A stretch of DNA of 64,000 nt, taken from Pseudomonadota bacterium (GTDB lineage: Bacteria; Pseudomonadota; Gammaproteobacteria; Steroidobacterales; Steroidobacteraceae). This document shows positions 47,403-57,283 of this stretch, piece after piece. The stretch is taken from positions 1 through 64,000 of the forward strand of contig JANXUT010000002.1 in the NCBI GenBank assembly GCA_025356075.1, in the 5' to 3' direction. Under the pieces are notes generated by a model. It worked only from the letters and a program-made list of their open reading frames with translations, was not told the DNA's origin and ran no database searches. The first letter of the stretch is position 1. Every line of letters begins with the position of its first letter. Both the position numbers and the translations under genes were made by a program.

Positions 47403-48560
47403 TCAGCTCGCCGCGAGCACGGCCGTCGCAAACTCGAGGAGATCGGTGTCGGCGATGCGGCGGCGGTTCGACTGGCGCATCGCGGCGTTCTCGGGGCGCG
47501 CCATCTGCGCCGCGAGCGCGGCCGGCGTCACGTGATCGTGGCCCTCGCCCGCGAGCGACACCTTGACGCCTGTCTCGCGCAGGAGCCGCTCGAAGGCGAC
47601 CGACAGGCGCCTCGCATCCGTCCCCTCGCCCATCGCTGCCGCCGCCGCGGCGAAGCGCCCGTCCGGATCCTCCGCAGCGTTCCAGGCGAGCGTCGCGCGA
47701 AGCGCGAGGCCCACCGCGCGGCCGTGATGCACGGGGCGCAAGGAGGCGAGCGCATGGCCGATGTTGTGGGCGATCGCGGTGCCGCAGTTGTCGATGCCGA
47801 CGCCGGCGAGGGTCGCGGCCCACTGGAGCCCCGCGCGCGCCGCGAGGTCGCCCGGGACCGCGACCGCGCGGGCGAGATGGCGGACGACGAGCGCAATCGC
47901 GCGGTGGCAGTAAAGATCGTTCGCCTCGTTCGCGTTCGCGTTGGTCGAGGCCTCGATCGCGTGCACGAGCGCGTCGATGCCGGTCGCGGCGGTGAGCGCG
48001 GCCGGCAGTCCCGTCGTCAGCTCGGGGTCGAGCACGATGAGCGCGGGCTTGAGTTCATCCCCCCACAGCCACACCTTCGAGCCATCCGCCGCCGCGAGCA
48101 CCGCGGTGCGCGTCGCCTCCGAGCCCGTCCCCGAGGTCGTCGGCACGCAGACCGACAGGAGCCGCTCGGCCGGGAAGGGATTGGCACACAGGCCGTAGTG
48201 GCCGGCATTGTCGCCGCCGCCCGCGATCGCGGCGATGGTCTTGCCGACGTCCATCGCCGAGCCGCCGCCGAGCGCGACGACCGCGCCGATGCGCGCGCGC
48301 CGGGCGAGCGCCGTCGCCGCATCGACCTGCGTCATCGTCGGGTCGCTTTTGAGGTCCGAGAACTCGACGAGGCCGAGCCCGGCCTTCGCGAGCGAAGCAC
48401 CCGCGGCCTCGATGGCGCCGCCCGCCCGAAGCCCGGGATCGGCCACGAGCAGCACCGCGCTCCCGGCGGGAAGGCGCGCCTTCAACGCCTCGCCAAGCCC
48501 CGCAAGGCTGCCGGGGCCCTGGGAGATTTCCGGAACGCGTGCCAGCTGAATCGTGCTCAT
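47403..48560 (-). CDS. iron-containing alcohol dehydrogenase
   Basis: 385 residues from the ATG at 48560. NAD-binding GGGSAMD at 98-104, TTSGTGSE at 141-148, and metal ligands Asp196 and His200 in GIDALVHAIEAS with His265 and His279 (AIAHNIGHAL, VHHG). The length and motifs place it in the Fe-ADH/maleylacetate-reductase/1,3-propanediol dehydrogenase family. It oxidises an alcohol or reduces an aldehyde. Together with the enolase-superfamily gene it forms a two-gene operon divergent from a LysR regulator. Confidence 0.88.
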   Translation of the reverse strand: MSTIQLARVPEISQGPGSLAGLGEALKARLPAGSAVLLVADPGLRAGGAIEAAGASLAKAGLGLVEFSDLKSDPTMTQVDAATALARRARIGAVVALGGGSAMDVGKTIAAIAGGGDNAGHYGLCANPFPAERLLSVCVPTTSGTGSEATRTAVLAAADGSKVWLWGDELKPALIVLDPELTTGLPAALTAATGIDALVHAIEASTNANANEANDLYCHRAIALVVRHLARAVAVPGDLAARAGLQWAATLAGVGIDNCGTAIAHNIGHALASLRPVHHGRAVGLALRATLAWNAAEDPDGRFAAAAAAMGEGTDARRLSVAFERLLRETGVKVSLAGEGHDHVTPAALAAQMARPENAAMRQSNRRRIADTDLLEFATAVLAAS

Positions 48561-48832
48561 TCGAACCCCGGGGGTACTCGTGACAGGGCGTCCCGCGGCG
48601 GGCGGGCAAGGGCGCGACCTTCGCATGCTGCCGGGCGCCTCCGCATCAGATTTCCATAGTTAACGGGGCCGTAGAAGCCGAGAAATTGGATCGGGGGCCC
48701 GGAAAAAGGCATTGGCCCGCGGGCGCCTGCGGCCTCACGCTCTGGCGGTGGAATCGCGGCAATGCTGCGCCGCGGCGGCGCTGGCGGCGACGTAGAATGA
48801 CCGCCGGCGCTCGCGCGCCGCGGGGAGAAGCG

Positions 48833-49798
48833 ATGGACAAGGTGCGGATCGACCGGCGCTGGCTACCCTTGAACGCGTTGCGCGCGTTCGAGGCGGTCGC
48901 CAAGCACGGCAGCTTCACGGGGGCGGCGAATGCGCTCCTCATCTCCCAGAGCGCGCTGTCGCGCCACGTGATCTCGCTCGAGAAGTTGATCGGCGTGCAG
49001 CTCTTCGAGCGCCGCCCGCATGCGCTCGTGCTCACGAAGGCCGGCCAGCACCTCTTGCCCGCGGTCGCGAAGTCCTTCGACCGGCTCGAGTATTCGCTCG
49101 ATGAGATCAAGAGCTCGGCGGCGCCCACCTTGCGGACGCTGCGCGTGCAGATGCCGCCGACCTTCGCCGTGCACCTCGCCGTGCCGATCCTCAGGGATTT
49201 TCGCCGCGCCAATCGCGAGGTTGAAATCGACCTCGTGAGCCCCTATGGCGTCGGCCCGCCGCCGAGCGACGTCGACGTCGCGGTCGTCTATGCGAAGCCG
49301 ACCGTCACGGGCTCGGTCAGCGACCTCCTCTGGCCCGTCAAGCTCGGCATCCTCTGCCACCCGGACTTGGCCGAGCGCCACGCCGGCAAGGATCTCGCGA
49401 CCTTCATGCGCGACAACGAGCTCATCCACGTCAGGATCGCCGACCTCCCCCGCCACTACGTGTGGGGCCAGTTCGTGCGCCAGGCGAACCTCGGCGCCCT
49501 CGCCTACGAGCGCGGGCTCGTGTTTGACACCGCCCTCCTCGCCGTCCAGTACGCGCTGAGTGGCGAGGGGCTCGCGCTCGTCGACCTGAACCTCTTCCGC
49601 GACGACATCGAGGCGGGGAGGCTCGTCCGGCCGTTCGCCGACACGCTCGACGATGGCTTCGGCTACTACCTCATCACCGATCCCGAGGCGCTCTCAGACA
49701 CCGCGATCGCGCTCTTCCGCTCGTGGCTCATCGAGCACTTCGGCCAGCGCAAGACCGGGGATGAGGCGCGCATGCGCCTCGCCGTCTCGAACGAATGA
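48833..49798 (+). CDS. LysR-family transcriptional regulator
   Basis: 321 residues from the ATG at 48833 with GGGGAG five bases upstream; a longer frame from 48686 is not conserved. N-terminal winged helix (LPLNALRAFEAVAKHGSFTGAANALLISQSALSRHV) and an effector domain from about 95. It is divergent from the Fe-alcohol dehydrogenase operon across a 272-bp region and sits 75 bp upstream of the MttB-like gene on the same strand. It could therefore control either the divergent operon or the MttB/dimethylglycine dehydrogenase genes. Confidence 0.9.
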   Translation: MDKVRIDRRWLPLNALRAFEAVAKHGSFTGAANALLISQSALSRHVISLEKLIGVQLFERRPHALVLTKAGQHLLPAVAKSFDRLEYSLDEIKSSAAPTLRTLRVQMPPTFAVHLAVPILRDFRRANREVEIDLVSPYGVGPPPSDVDVAVVYAKPTVTGSVSDLLWPVKLGILCHPDLAERHAGKDLATFMRDNELIHVRIADLPRHYVWGQFVRQANLGALAYERGLVFDTALLAVQYALSGEGLALVDLNLFRDDIEAGRLVRPFADTLDDGFGYYLITDPEALSDTAIALFRSWLIEHFGQRKTGDEARMRLAVSNE

Positions 49799-49873
49799 AC
49801 GCGCCAGCGCCGACCGGCGCCAGCGCCTGCCGCGGCGCATTCCGGCCGCGCACGACCCTGGAGCAGTAACTGG

Positions 49874-51430
49874 ATGAAAGAACGCGACGAGCAGGCTGGC
49901 CGGCGCACGCGCCGCCGGTCGGCGGCAAGCGACGCAAGTCACGCGGTATTTGACCGCACGGGGTCCTACCGGCACCTTCGCAATCCCTTCGAGCCAATGA
50001 AGGTGTTCTCGGACGACGAGGTCGAGGCGATCCACAACGCGGCGCTGACGATCCTCGAGACGATGGGCTGGCGCGTGCTGCATGCGGAGGCGAGGCGCAT
50101 CTACGCCCGCGCGGGCGCGAGCGTCGATGAATCGACGCAGATGGTGAAGCTCGACCGCGGGCTCGTGAGCGCTGCGATCGCGACGACGCCGCACGACCTG
50201 ACGCTCCATGCGAAGGACCCGGCGCGCAGCATGAAGCTCTTTGACCGGCACGTCGTGTTCGCGCCGACCTCGGGGCCGCCGAACATCATGGATACCAAGG
50301 GCGGCCGCCGCGCGGGCACGTTCGAGGATTTCTGCAACATCATGAAGCTCACCCAGAGCTTCGAGGTACTGCAGGTGCTCGGGGGTTCCGTCGAGCCGCA
50401 GGACATCCCCGTCGAGGTTCGCCACCTCGAGACGACGCGCGCGATGCTGACGCTGACCGACAAGATCCCGCTCGTCTATGCGCGGGGCCCCGGGCAGAAC
50501 GCCGACAATTTCGAGATGATCCGTATCGCCTATGGACTCACCGAGGAGGAGTTCCGCTCGCGCGCCTACACCTGCACGGTCATCAATACGAACTCCCCGC
50601 TCCAGCTCGACATCCCGATGGCGGGTGGCATCCTCGACTACGCGGCGGCCGGGCAGCCGCTCATCATCACGCCGTTCACGCTCGCAGGTGCGATGGCGCC
50701 CGTGACCGTCGCCGGTGCCCTGACGCTGGCGCACGCTGAGGCGCTCGCGGGGCTCACGCTCGCGCAGATCGTGCGCCCCGGTGCCCCGATCATCTACGGC
50801 AGCTTCACCTCGAACGTCGACATGAAGTCGGGCTCGCCGGCCTTCGGGACGCCAGAGTACGTGAAGTCGTCCTTCGGGGCCGGCCAGCTCGCGCGCTTCC
50901 TAGGCGTGCCGTGGCGCTCCTCGAATGCGACCGCCTCCAACACGCCGGACGCGCAGGCGGCGTATGAGTCGCAGATGAGCCTGTGGGGCGCGCTGATGGG
51001 CGGCTGCAACTTCGTGCTGCACGCGGCCGGCTGGCTCGAGAGCGGGCTCACGACCTCCTACGAGAAGTTCATCCTCGACGTCGAGATGCTGCAGATGTTC
51101 GCGGAGACCTTCCAGCCTTTGGGTGCGACGCCCGCGGATCTTGCGCTCGAGGCGGTCGCCGAGGTCGGCCCGAGCGGCCACTTCTTCGGTTGTGCGCATA
51201 CGATGGAGCGCTACCGCACCGCGTTCTACGCCCCGCTCGTCTCCGACTGGCGGAACTTCGGCCAATGGACCGAGGCCGGCGGCCATACTGCGACGGAGCG
51301 GGCGAGCGTGATCTGGCAGGAGACGCTCGCGCGCTACCAACCGCCTGCGAAGGACCCCGCGATCGTCGAGGCGCTCGATGCCTTCGTCGCGAGGCGCAGC
51401 GCCGAGGGCGGCGCGCCGCCGGTGAGCTGA
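49874..51430 (+). CDS. MttB-like methyltransferase (non-pyrrolysine), likely betaine-type substrate
   Basis: 518 residues, full length. It carries the family blocks NPFEPMKVFSDDEVEAIHNAALTILETMGWRVL near the start, TSNVDMKSGSPAFGTPEY near 314-331, HAAGWLESGLTTSYEKF near 380-396 and GHFFGCAHTMERY near 434-446. Archaeal MttB needs a pyrrolysine at an amber codon; here the frame is uninterrupted, as in glycine betaine methyltransferase MtgB and related enzymes. It would move a methyl group from a quaternary or tertiary amine to a corrinoid protein, which is missing from the window. The dimethylglycine-dehydrogenase-like gene starts 75 bp downstream, consistent with betaine demethylation. Confidence 0.88.
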   Translation: MKERDEQAGRRTRRRSAASDASHAVFDRTGSYRHLRNPFEPMKVFSDDEVEAIHNAALTILETMGWRVLHAEARRIYARAGASVDESTQMVKLDRGLVSAAIATTPHDLTLHAKDPARSMKLFDRHVVFAPTSGPPNIMDTKGGRRAGTFEDFCNIMKLTQSFEVLQVLGGSVEPQDIPVEVRHLETTRAMLTLTDKIPLVYARGPGQNADNFEMIRIAYGLTEEEFRSRAYTCTVINTNSPLQLDIPMAGGILDYAAAGQPLIITPFTLAGAMAPVTVAGALTLAHAEALAGLTLAQIVRPGAPIIYGSFTSNVDMKSGSPAFGTPEYVKSSFGAGQLARFLGVPWRSSNATASNTPDAQAAYESQMSLWGALMGGCNFVLHAAGWLESGLTTSYEKFILDVEMLQMFAETFQPLGATPADLALEAVAEVGPSGHFFGCAHTMERYRTAFYAPLVSDWRNFGQWTEAGGHTATERASVIWQETLARYQPPAKDPAIVEALDAFVARRSAEGGAPPVS

Positions 51431-51504
51431 GGCGGGAAAGGTTCGTGGCGCGCGCGAGGCCGCGCCGTTTGGGTCGTGAAATGAGCTAACAGGCGAGGAT
51501 CGGT

Positions 51505-53916
51505 ATGCGCAATCACGTACGGGCAGTGGTCATCGGCGGCGGTGTGGTCGGCGCGAGCGTCCTCTATCACCTGACGAAGGCCGGCTGGAAGGACGTGCTC
51601 CTGATCGAGCGCGCGGAATTGACCTCGGGCTCGACCTGGCACGCGGCCGGCGGCATGCACACGGTGAACGGCGACCCCAACGTTGCCAAGCTGCAGCAGT
51701 ACACGATCAACCTCTACAAGGAACTCGAGCAGATCTCCGGCCAGTCCTGCGGCATGCACATCACCGGCGGTATCCTCCTCGCCGGCACACGCGAGCGCAT
51801 GGACTGGCTCAAGATGGCGCAGGCGCGCGGCCGCTACCTCGGCATGGACCTCGACATCCTGTCCGCGGCGGAAGCGAAGAAGATCTACCCGCTGATGGAG
51901 GAGAAGGAGTTCGTCGGGGCGATGTACGACCCGATCGAGGGCCACATCGACCCGTACGGCGTCACCCACGCGTACGCGAAGTCCGCTCAGATCGGCGGCG
52001 CCGAGATCGTCCGCCAGACCCGGGTCACCGACTGCCGGCCGAGGCCGGATGGCACGTGGGACGTCATCACGACCGCCGGCAATGTCCACGCCGAGCACGT
52101 CGTCAACGCCGGAGGCCTCTGGGCGCGCGAGGTCGGCCGGTTCGTCGGGCTTGAGCTGCCGATCCTCGCGATGGAGCACCAGTACCTCATCACCGAGGAC
52201 CTGCCGGAGTTCAAGGGCCAGAAGGAACAGGTCCACTGCATCGACTTCGAGGGCGAGCTCTACCAGCGCCAGGAACGGGGCGGCATGCTGATCGGCACCT
52301 ACGAGCGCGCCGGCGTCCCCTGGTCGCCCAGGACGACGCCGTGGGACTTCGGCCAGGACCTGCTGCCGAACGACCTCGAGCGGATCGCGCCCAGTCTCGA
52401 GGTCGGATTCAGGCACTTCCCGCGGCTCGCGAGCGCCGGCATCAAGAAGATCGTCAACGGCCCGTTCACGTTCGCACCCGACGGCAATCCGCTCGTGGGC
52501 CCCGTGCGCGGCCTCAGGAACTACTGGGTGGCGTGCGGCGTGATGGCCGGGTTCAGCCAGGGCGGTGGCGTTGGCCTGTCGCTCGCGAACTGGATGGTCG
52601 AGGGCGACCCGGGTGCCGACATCTGGGCGATGGACGTGGCGCGCTATGGCGACTGGGCGACGCTCGCCTACACGAACGCCAAGGTCCGCGAGAACTACTC
52701 GCGGCGCTTTCGCATCCGCTTCCCGAACGAGGAGCTCGAGGCCGCGCGGCCGCTTCGGACGACGCCGATCTACGGCGAGCTCAAGGCCGCGAACGCGGTG
52801 TTCGGCGACTACTGCGGCCTCGAGCACGCGCTCTGGTTCGCGCGGCCCGGCCAGGAGCCGCGCGAGGACGTGACCTTCCGCCGCTCGAACGCGCATGCGA
52901 TCGTCGGCGATGAGTGCCACGCGGTGCGGGACTCCGTCGGGCTCCTCGAGATCTCGAACTACGGCAAGTTCGAGGTCACGGGCCCGGGCGCCGGCGCCTG
53001 GCTCGGCAAGGTCATGGCGAACAAGGTTCCGCTCCCGGGTCGCATGGCGCTGGCGCCGATGCTGAACGCCGCCGGCCGGCTCATCGGGGACTTCACCGTC
53101 GCCTGCCTCACCCCCGAGCGGTACTTCGTGATCGGTACTTACGCGGCCGAAGTCTTCTACCTGCGCTGGTTCGAACAGAGTTTGCCGCCGACCGGCGTCA
53201 ACGTCAGGCCCTGCGCGATGGAGTACGTGGGACTTTCGGTCGCGGGACCTAAGTCGCGCGAGCTCCTGCAATCGGTCGTCGGCGATGACCTCTCAACCGC
53301 GGCGTTCCCGTTCATGTCGTTCCGCCGGATGGACGTCGGCATGATCCCGGCGCTCATCGGGCGCGTGTCGTTCACCGGGGACCTCGGCTACGAGATCTGG
53401 GTCACGACCGACTACCAGCGCGCGCTCTACGAGATCCTCCGGCAGGCCGGCCGGCCGCACGGGCTGAGGCTGATCGGCGGGCGGTCGCTCAATTCATTGC
53501 GGCTCGAGAAGAGCTTCGGCACCTGGGCGCGCGAGTACCGGCCGATCTACGGGCCCTACGAGGCTGGGCTCGGCCGATTCATCGACCTGAAGAAGGCCGA
53601 CTTCATCGGCAAGGCGGCCGCGGCGGCCGAGCTTGAGAGCGGCGGTGAGCGGCGCCTGATCACGCTCAGCGTCGAGGCGCACGATGCGGATGCGATCGGC
53701 GATGAGCCGATCTACCACGGCGGCCACGTCGTCGGCTGGGTCACCTCCGGCGGCTACGGGCACACGGTGCACAAGTCGATCGCGCTCGGCTACGTAACCA
53801 CGGATGTCGCCGAGGCGGTGTCGGGCTTTGAGGTCGAGCTCATCGGCGAGCGACGCGCGGCCACCCGCCTCACCCACGCGGCGTTCGACCCGCACGGTAG
53901 CCGGATGCGGGCCTGA
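51505..53916 (+). CDS. dimethylglycine/sarcosine dehydrogenase-like FAD-GcvT protein
   Basis: 803 residues in two halves. Residues 5-400 are a DAO-type FAD domain with VVIGGGVVGASVLYHLTKAG at 8-27 and the STWHAAGG block that holds His46, equivalent to the covalent FAD histidine of dimethylglycine dehydrogenase. Residues about 430-800 form a GcvT/T-protein folate domain (SFTGDLGYEIWV near 625). Such fusions oxidatively remove an N-methyl group and pass it to tetrahydrofolate. Located directly after an MttB-like gene, it probably continues demethylation of betaine-derived dimethylglycine or a similar amine. Close relatives act on sarcosine or unknown N-methyl compounds. Confidence 0.88.
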   Translation: MRNHVRAVVIGGGVVGASVLYHLTKAGWKDVLLIERAELTSGSTWHAAGGMHTVNGDPNVAKLQQYTINLYKELEQISGQSCGMHITGGILLAGTRERMDWLKMAQARGRYLGMDLDILSAAEAKKIYPLMEEKEFVGAMYDPIEGHIDPYGVTHAYAKSAQIGGAEIVRQTRVTDCRPRPDGTWDVITTAGNVHAEHVVNAGGLWAREVGRFVGLELPILAMEHQYLITEDLPEFKGQKEQVHCIDFEGELYQRQERGGMLIGTYERAGVPWSPRTTPWDFGQDLLPNDLERIAPSLEVGFRHFPRLASAGIKKIVNGPFTFAPDGNPLVGPVRGLRNYWVACGVMAGFSQGGGVGLSLANWMVEGDPGADIWAMDVARYGDWATLAYTNAKVRENYSRRFRIRFPNEELEAARPLRTTPIYGELKAANAVFGDYCGLEHALWFARPGQEPREDVTFRRSNAHAIVGDECHAVRDSVGLLEISNYGKFEVTGPGAGAWLGKVMANKVPLPGRMALAPMLNAAGRLIGDFTVACLTPERYFVIGTYAAEVFYLRWFEQSLPPTGVNVRPCAMEYVGLSVAGPKSRELLQSVVGDDLSTAAFPFMSFRRMDVGMIPALIGRVSFTGDLGYEIWVTTDYQRALYEILRQAGRPHGLRLIGGRSLNSLRLEKSFGTWAREYRPIYGPYEAGLGRFIDLKKADFIGKAAAAAELESGGERRLITLSVEAHDADAIGDEPIYHGGHVVGWVTSGGYGHTVHKSIALGYVTTDVAEAVSGFEVELIGERRAATRLTHAAFDPHGSRMRA

Positions 53917-53957
53917 GGGCCGGAGCGGGGCACGCAGCCGCCCGGAGCGTCAGGCTG

Positions 53958-54590
53958 CTACAGGAACGTCCAGGTGAAGCCGACGGACACGAGCCCGGGG
54001 TTTCCGCCGGCCGCGTGGAAGTGCTCGTACTCGGCGCGAATCGCCCATGACAGCACCTTGAACTGGATGCCGCCGCCGGCCGCGAAGGACGTGTCGGTCC
54101 GGCTCAACGAGAACAGCGACGGGCCCGGGCACGGACCCGGATCGCAAATGGGTGTTGCCACGACGTACTCGCCGTTGACCGTGCTTTGCAGGCGCGCAAG
54201 CCCCGCCTTCACGAACAGCGCACCGATCGGCAGCGGCAGATAGCCGACGCCGAAGGCGGCGGCCCCCTTGAGCGTCACGTCGGCCGGCAAGCTGCCGAGC
54301 GTACCGCGGGGGTGACCGAAATCGATGTATTCGACCTCGGCGCCGACCACCGGGATCGGCCGGATGCCAATGATGCCCTTGAACGCGGAATGGTTCTCCT
54401 TGAAGGAGCTACTGTTGAAACTCGCGCCGTCCGCATCGACGCGCGACTGCCCCACTCCGCCGCCGAGGTAGAGCCCAAGCAGGTCATCGGCGCGGGCGGG
54501 TCCGGTCGGCAACACGACGGCGAGCGCGAGCGAGGCGATGGCGACACCGCGGGCGAGCCAGCGGGCCTTGAGCGGAACTATGAGAGGCAT
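53958..54590 (-). CDS. OmpW-like/outer-membrane beta-barrel protein
   Basis: 210 residues with signal peptide (residues 1-35, cut near ARA-DDL). The mature part has alternating strands (LGLYLGGGVGQSRVDADG, VGAEVEYIDFGHP) and ends in a typical terminal strand SVGFTWTFL with C-terminal aromatic-aliphatic residues. It matches small eight-stranded barrels such as OmpW or OmpA-like porin-like proteins. Function unknown; it lies between two convergent metabolic sets. Confidence 0.75.
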   Translation of the reverse strand: MPLIVPLKARWLARGVAIASLALAVVLPTGPARADDLLGLYLGGGVGQSRVDADGASFNSSSFKENHSAFKGIIGIRPIPVVGAEVEYIDFGHPRGTLGSLPADVTLKGAAAFGVGYLPLPIGALFVKAGLARLQSTVNGEYVVATPICDPGPCPGPSLFSLSRTDTSFAAGGGIQFKVLSWAIRAEYEHFHAAGGNPGLVSVGFTWTFL

Positions 54591-54744
54591 GGGCAGTCCT
54601 TTGGCGCAGGGAAGATTCCCACTCCGGCAATGGAGACATCCAGCCTATAACGGAGTTGCACCTACAGCGTTTACCGTCGCCAGCGGGATCGCAACTACGG
54701 AGCCCTAAGAATCCCTTCGGCTATCGGCGCGGGGAGAATCCCCC

Positions 54745-56031
54745 CTACGCCGCGTCAGGCGCGACGCGCTGCGCTGCTCGCGCGACTCTGGCCGCCGCTC
54801 TCGCCGCCCAGTCGATCGGCTCGATCTTCGGCAGGATCACGACCCAGCCGATGAAGCCTATGAGGTTTATGATCCCGGCGAGCGCAAAGCCGGTCACGTA
54901 GGTGCCGGTGACGAAGATCATATAGCCCGTGAGCGCCGGGGCGATCATGCCGGGAATGTTGCCGATGAAGTTCTGCACGCCGACCCAGCGCGCGGCGGCG
55001 GTGGGTCCGCCCATGATCTGCGGGATCGCGAAATAACCGGGCGAGGAGAAGCCAAGGAAGAGCTCGTAGATGAAGAGCGAGGCGATCGAGGCCTGTACGG
55101 GGAGGACCACGATCCCCGCCATGCAGCCGATGCCAAGCAGATGCGCAAGTCCCATCGGCAGCTTGTTCGCGAACGTCCTCGAGCCGCCCCGGCGTACCCA
55201 CCGGTCGATGGCCCAGCCGGCGAACAGCGCCGCGAGCGCGTTCACGACGTAGGCGCTGCCGGCGATGAAGGCCATCTCCCTGATCGAGAAGCCACGCACA
55301 TCCACGAGGTAGCTCGGCAGCCACGAGAGGATGAAGTAGAAATTGTAGTTGCCGCAGAAGTGCCCGATCGAGGCGCCCCACAGGCCGCGCTCGCGGAGGA
55401 TCTCGCGCACTGTCGGCACGGCGACGGCGGGAGCCGCCGAGGCAGTCGTGACCTCCGCGATGACGACCCGCCGCCACGGAATCAGCCACAAGAGCGACAG
55501 CGCGCCGAAAATGAAGAACGCCGGTCGCCAACCCCAACCCGCCATGATCCAGCCGCCGAGCGCCGTGCCGACCGCGGGGCCGAACAGGTAGCCGAAGCCG
55601 AGGGTGCCGTTCGAAAGTGCGAGATGCTCGCGCGGCACGTTCGTTGCGATCAGCTTGGAGGTCGTCGTGAATCCCGCGCTCTCGCCGATGCCGAGCAGCA
55701 GGCGCAGCGCCAGGACCGAGTAGAACCCGACCGCGAAGCCCGTCGCCAGGGTCGCTATGGACCAGATTAAAGCGCCAACCCCGAGCACGACCTTCGCGCC
55801 GTAGCGGTCGGCGAGCCATCCCGCTGGGAACTGCGCGAGTGCGTAAGTGAAGTAGAACGCGGACATGAGGAAGCCGAATTCCTTCTCATCCAGCGCGAGA
55901 TCGTGCCGAATGAGGGGGCCGGCGGTGTAGAGGTTGCCGCGGTCGACGTAGTTGATGAACATCACCGTCGCCATCAGCAACACGAGCAGAAGTGGCGACG
56001 TCGGCGCCACCGCCGGTTTCGGATTGAGCAC
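54745..56031 (-). CDS. MFS transporter, anion:cation symporter (ACS) family
   Basis: 428 residues with about 12 membrane helices. NYVDRGNLYTAGP in helix 1, WLADRYGAKVV after helix 2 and GIGESAGFTTTSKLIATNV in helix 4 are characteristic of the ACS (glucarate, hexuronate, phthalate) permeases. It is downstream of the carnitine dehydrogenase/TetR/acyl-CoA dehydrogenase genes on the same strand (67-bp gap), so it may import carnitine or gamma-butyrobetaine or another acid for that pathway. Confidence 0.88.
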   Translation of the reverse strand: MLNPKPAVAPTSPLLLVLLMATVMFINYVDRGNLYTAGPLIRHDLALDEKEFGFLMSAFYFTYALAQFPAGWLADRYGAKVVLGVGALIWSIATLATGFAVGFYSVLALRLLLGIGESAGFTTTSKLIATNVPREHLALSNGTLGFGYLFGPAVGTALGGWIMAGWGWRPAFFIFGALSLLWLIPWRRVVIAEVTTASAAPAVAVPTVREILRERGLWGASIGHFCGNYNFYFILSWLPSYLVDVRGFSIREMAFIAGSAYVVNALAALFAGWAIDRWVRRGGSRTFANKLPMGLAHLLGIGCMAGIVVLPVQASIASLFIYELFLGFSSPGYFAIPQIMGGPTAAARWVGVQNFIGNIPGMIAPALTGYMIFVTGTYVTGFALAGIINLIGFIGWVVILPKIEPIDWAARAAARVARAAQRVAPDAA

Positions 56032-56098
56032 TCGGTATCCCCCCGCTTGCAGGGGATGCTACTGGACGCGTACCCGGCGCGCTATCCCGGCGCTTGTA

Positions 56099-57262
56099 TC
56101 AGCCGCCAAGCGGCCGGAGCAGCGAGCGGGAGATGATGTGTCGCTGAATCTCGCTGGTGCCTTCCCAGATCCGCTCGATGCGCGCATCCCGCCAGATCCG
56201 CTCGAGCGGCAGGTCGGCCATCAGCCCCATGCCGCCGTGGATCTGCAGCGCCTCGTCGGCGACCATCGCGAGCGTCTCGGTCGCCTTCAGCTTCGCCATC
56301 GCCATGTCCATGTCGGTCGCGGTCTTCTGGTCGAACTTCCACGCGGCATCGAGGGTCAGGAGTTCGGCGGCCTTGAGTTCAACCGCCATGTCGGCGAGCT
56401 TGAACGAGACCCCCTGGAATTTTCCGATCTGCTGGCCGAACTGCTTGCGCTCGACCGCCCACTGCATCGCGTGCTCGAGCGCGCGCTCGGCGCGCCCGAG
56501 GCAGGTCGCAGCCACCTGCAGGCGCGTGGCGCCGAGCCAGGAGTTGGCGACCTCAAATCCCCGGTGGACCTCGCCGAGGACGGCCGACTTCGGCACGCGG
56601 CAGTCGTTGAACTCGAGGATGCTGTTGTTGTAGCCGCGGTGCGAGACGTTCTTGTAGCCCGGCCGCACCTCGAACCCCGGGGTGCCCATGTCGACGAGGA
56701 ACGCGGTGATCTTCTTCTTCGACCCCTTCGCGCCCTCCTCCTCGCCCGTGGCCGCGAACAGGATCACGAAGTCGGCGTGATCCGCATGGCTGATGAAGTG
56801 CTTGACCCCGTTGATGACGAAATCGCCGCCCTTCTCGACCGCGGTCGTCTTCATGCCGCGGACGTCGGAGCCTGCGCCGGGTTCGGTCATCGCCAGGCAA
56901 TCGACCCGCTCGCCGCGCACCGACGGGAAGAGGTACGTCTCGCGCTGCTCGCCCTCGCAGGCACACAGCACGTTCGAGGGGCGCCCCACGCAGTTGTAGT
57001 GAAGCGCATAGCCCGTGCGGCCGAGCTCCTTCTCGTAGAGCACCCAGGTGACCGTGTCGAGGCCGGCGCCACCGACCTCGGCGGGCATGTTGGCGGCGTA
57101 GAGGCCCGCCTCGATCGCCTTGGCCTTGAGCGCCTTGTGCAGCTCCGGGCGCAGCACGCCCGTCTCCTCGATCTCCTTCTCGTGCGGCATGAGCTCGTGG
57201 GTCACGAAGTCACGCGTGGTCTTCACGATGAGGCGCTGTTCGTCGCTGAGCGAGAAATCCAT
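56099..57262 (-). CDS. acyl-CoA dehydrogenase
   Basis: 387 residues. N-terminal DFSLSDEQRLIVKTTRDFV, the substrate/FAD signature TEPGAGSDVRGMKT near 127-140, the QFGQQIGKFQGVSFKLADM region near 270-290 and the C-terminal RIWEGTSEIQRHIISRSLL with the catalytic Glu. It makes a 2,3-double bond in an acyl-CoA, using FAD and electron-transfer flavoprotein. Beside CdhA and with a CaiD elsewhere in the window, gamma-butyrobetainyl-CoA to crotonobetainyl-CoA is a plausible reaction; generic short-chain activity is the alternative. Confidence 0.88.
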   Translation of the reverse strand: MDFSLSDEQRLIVKTTRDFVTHELMPHEKEIEETGVLRPELHKALKAKAIEAGLYAANMPAEVGGAGLDTVTWVLYEKELGRTGYALHYNCVGRPSNVLCACEGEQRETYLFPSVRGERVDCLAMTEPGAGSDVRGMKTTAVEKGGDFVINGVKHFISHADHADFVILFAATGEEEGAKGSKKKITAFLVDMGTPGFEVRPGYKNVSHRGYNNSILEFNDCRVPKSAVLGEVHRGFEVANSWLGATRLQVAATCLGRAERALEHAMQWAVERKQFGQQIGKFQGVSFKLADMAVELKAAELLTLDAAWKFDQKTATDMDMAMAKLKATETLAMVADEALQIHGGMGLMADLPLERIWRDARIERIWEGTSEIQRHIISRSLLRPLGG

Positions 57263-57283
57263 CGGTCGGTCCTTGGCCGGGCG

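Noticed and set aside
49874-51430. Pyrrolysine-type MttB
   Set aside because: No in-frame amber codon interrupts either MttB-like gene and no pylT/pylS-like sequence was seen, so these are the non-pyrrolysine type.
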